Source: Micromonospora andamanensis (GTDB lineage: Bacteria > Actinomycetota > Actinomycetes > Mycobacteriales > Micromonosporaceae). Taken from it: a DNA stretch of 38,914 bases. Under the pieces are notes generated by a model. It did not search any database. It was not told the origin of the DNA and worked only from the letters and a program-made list of their open reading frames with translations. This document shows positions 38,039 to 38,914 of the stretch, piece after piece; positions within the stretch are counted from its first letter, which is position 1; every line of letters begins with the position of its first letter. Location of the stretch: assembly GCF_016863495.1 (NCBI RefSeq), contig NZ_BOOZ01000057.1, forward strand, positions 1 to 38,914, given 5' to 3'. The translations under genes were made by a program, and so were the position numbers.

Positions 38039-38914
38039 AGGTCGTCACCTCGGTCAGATGTGTCGTAGGGCGTGAGGGCCGGGGCGGTGGGGTCGAGGCT
38101 GGCCGCGAGCCGCACCGCCGCGTCCGTCCCTCCGAGCAGCCGGGCGGGAACCTCGCAGCCGGCGAGGGCACGCACCGCCTCGGCCGCTGTGTGGGCGGTG
38201 TGGTGCGCCCCGCGTCGGCTGCGCATCGCGACGGTGACCTGCCGTTGCAGCAGTTCCCGCCGCGCGGCCAGGTCATCGAGGAACGTCACGTGCGCGCGGG
38301 CGGCCTCTTCCAACGCCGGGTGCGGCAGCCCCGGGGCGGCGGCGAGGAACCGGTCGGCCAGGTAGGTCAGGTCAACCCGCTGCGCCCGCACCACGATCTG
38401 CGCCGGACCGTCGAGGCTGTGCAACCAGCGCGCGAACCCGGCCACCAGGCCGTTCTGCTCGGCGGGTGTCCGCAGGCCGAAGGCCACCGTCGAGGCGGCG
38501 ACCAGGCCCGTCGTGCCATCCGAACCGAGGTCGATCAGACCCTCCGCCGTGATGCCCTTCGCGGGCAGTCGCAGCGGTGCGGGCAGCGGCAGCCGATCAC
38601 CCGGCCCGGCGGCGGTCTGCACCCACGCCGGACCCGGGACGACCGGCCCATCGGCCGGCACGAGCCGACGCGGACTGCGGCGATGCCGCAACGCCGCGAG
38701 GACCCAGGCATCGAGACTGAGGCCGTCACGGCGGCCGACCGCGAGCAGGAACGCCCCAGCCGCAATCGGCATCGCCCCCGCGAGGAACACCACCGGATGC
38801 ACGAGCGTGGCCACCGCCGTCCACGCCGCGTACAGCAGCAGACCCGTGACGGTCAGGATCACCAACTGCCGTCCCGACATGCCGAACGCGAGCCTGTCCG
38901 CCCGCTCGATGTCT
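38035..38914 (-). CDS. PrgI-like (SCO6880-type) membrane protein, 5' end outside window
   Basis: About 293 residues are visible; the frame stays open to the right edge. The ATG at 38880 is probably internal, because the preceding codons read DIERADRLAFG, the usual start of PrgI-like proteins (a conserved D-R-L-x-x-G before the first membrane segment). Two membrane segments follow (SGRQLVILTVTGLLLYAAW and VVFLAGAMPIAAGAFLLAVG), then a long soluble C-terminal domain of SCO6880 type. These proteins form the VirB3/PrgI-like inner-membrane part next to VirB4 in Gram-positive T4SS. The stop overlaps the virB4 start by GTGA. Confidence 0.88.
   Translation of the reverse strand, partial: DIERADRLAFGMSGRQLVILTVTGLLLYAAWTAVATLVHPVVFLAGAMPIAAGAFLLAVGRRDGLSLDAWVLAALRHRRSPRRLVPADGPVVPGPAWVQTAAGPGDRLPLPAPLRLPAKGITAEGLIDLGSDGTTGLVAASTVAFGLRTPAEQNGLVAGFARWLHSLDGPAQIVVRAQRVDLTYLADRFLAAAPGLPHPALEEAARAHVTFLDDLAARRELLQRQVTVAMRSRRGAHHTAHTAAEAVRALAGCEVPARLLGGTDAAVRLAASLDPTAPALTPYDTSDRGDDL

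Noticed and set aside
1..38914. CRISPR arrays, insertion sequences, integrase or attachment sites
   Set aside because: No regularly spaced repeats, transposase or recombinase motifs, or tRNA ends were seen; any element borders must lie outside the window.

Overview
The window is very GC-rich, with strong GC bias at third codon positions, GTG starts and 4-bp ATGA/GTGA gene overlaps. It carries XRE/DUF5753-DUF397 pairs, a Tad pilus locus without a secretin, and a DUF2637 (SpdB-like) protein. This points to a filamentous actinomycete. The small CxxCGxxxPC proteins and the regulator set look most like Micromonosporaceae, but that is family-level recall and no search was run. No rRNA, tRNA, integrase, transposase or CRISPR array was seen, so the ends of any mobile element lie outside the window.

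Left block (1-4853): a tightly coupled minus-strand operon encodes a MoaA-like radical SAM protein, a B12-type radical SAM protein, an unknown 143-aa protein, an SDR oxidoreductase and an FkbH-like HAD protein cut by the left edge. A conserved unknown gene (4488-4853) is divergent. This looks like one end of a small specialised-metabolite cluster of unrecognised type.

Regulatory block (4945-10630): a DUF397/XRE-DUF5753 pair faces a seven-gene plus-strand run with three HTH regulators and two small proteins sharing a C-x2-C-G-x3-P-C motif. Next, on the minus strand, are a prepilin peptidase overlapped by a winged-helix regulator, and a second winged-helix gene. Two overlapping palindromes lie between those two regulators.

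Tad pilus block (10962-22992, plus strand): lipoprotein, secreted protein, CpaB, TadZ-like ATPase, CpaF, TadB, TadC, a Flp-like pilin, three pilin-like minor subunits, a 943-aa membrane protein with an outside LysM and an inside winged-helix/BTAD region, a DUF2637 membrane protein with a C-terminal HTH, and a small CxxxC protein. The peptidase at 9126-9803 is the likely processing enzyme for the pilins. A ribbon-helix-helix gene (23175-23342) ends the plus-strand run at a perfect 20-bp inverted repeat.

Conjugation block (23413-38914, minus strand, reading from the right edge leftwards): PrgI-like membrane protein (5' end outside), VirB4 ATPase, a one-TM protein, a soluble VirD4/TraG-type coupling ATPase, a replication-relaxation protein, and an M23 peptidase with a transglycosylase-like domain. 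These are followed by a protein with three winged-helix-like segments, then small accessory genes including a DUF932 protein, ending in a MerR/excisionase-like DNA-binding protein. This is an actinobacterial T4SS-type DNA-transfer module, probably part of an integrative element or large plasmid. Its placement tail-to-tail with a Tad pilus locus, with two membrane-bound DNA-binding-type proteins between them, is the most interesting arrangement in the window.
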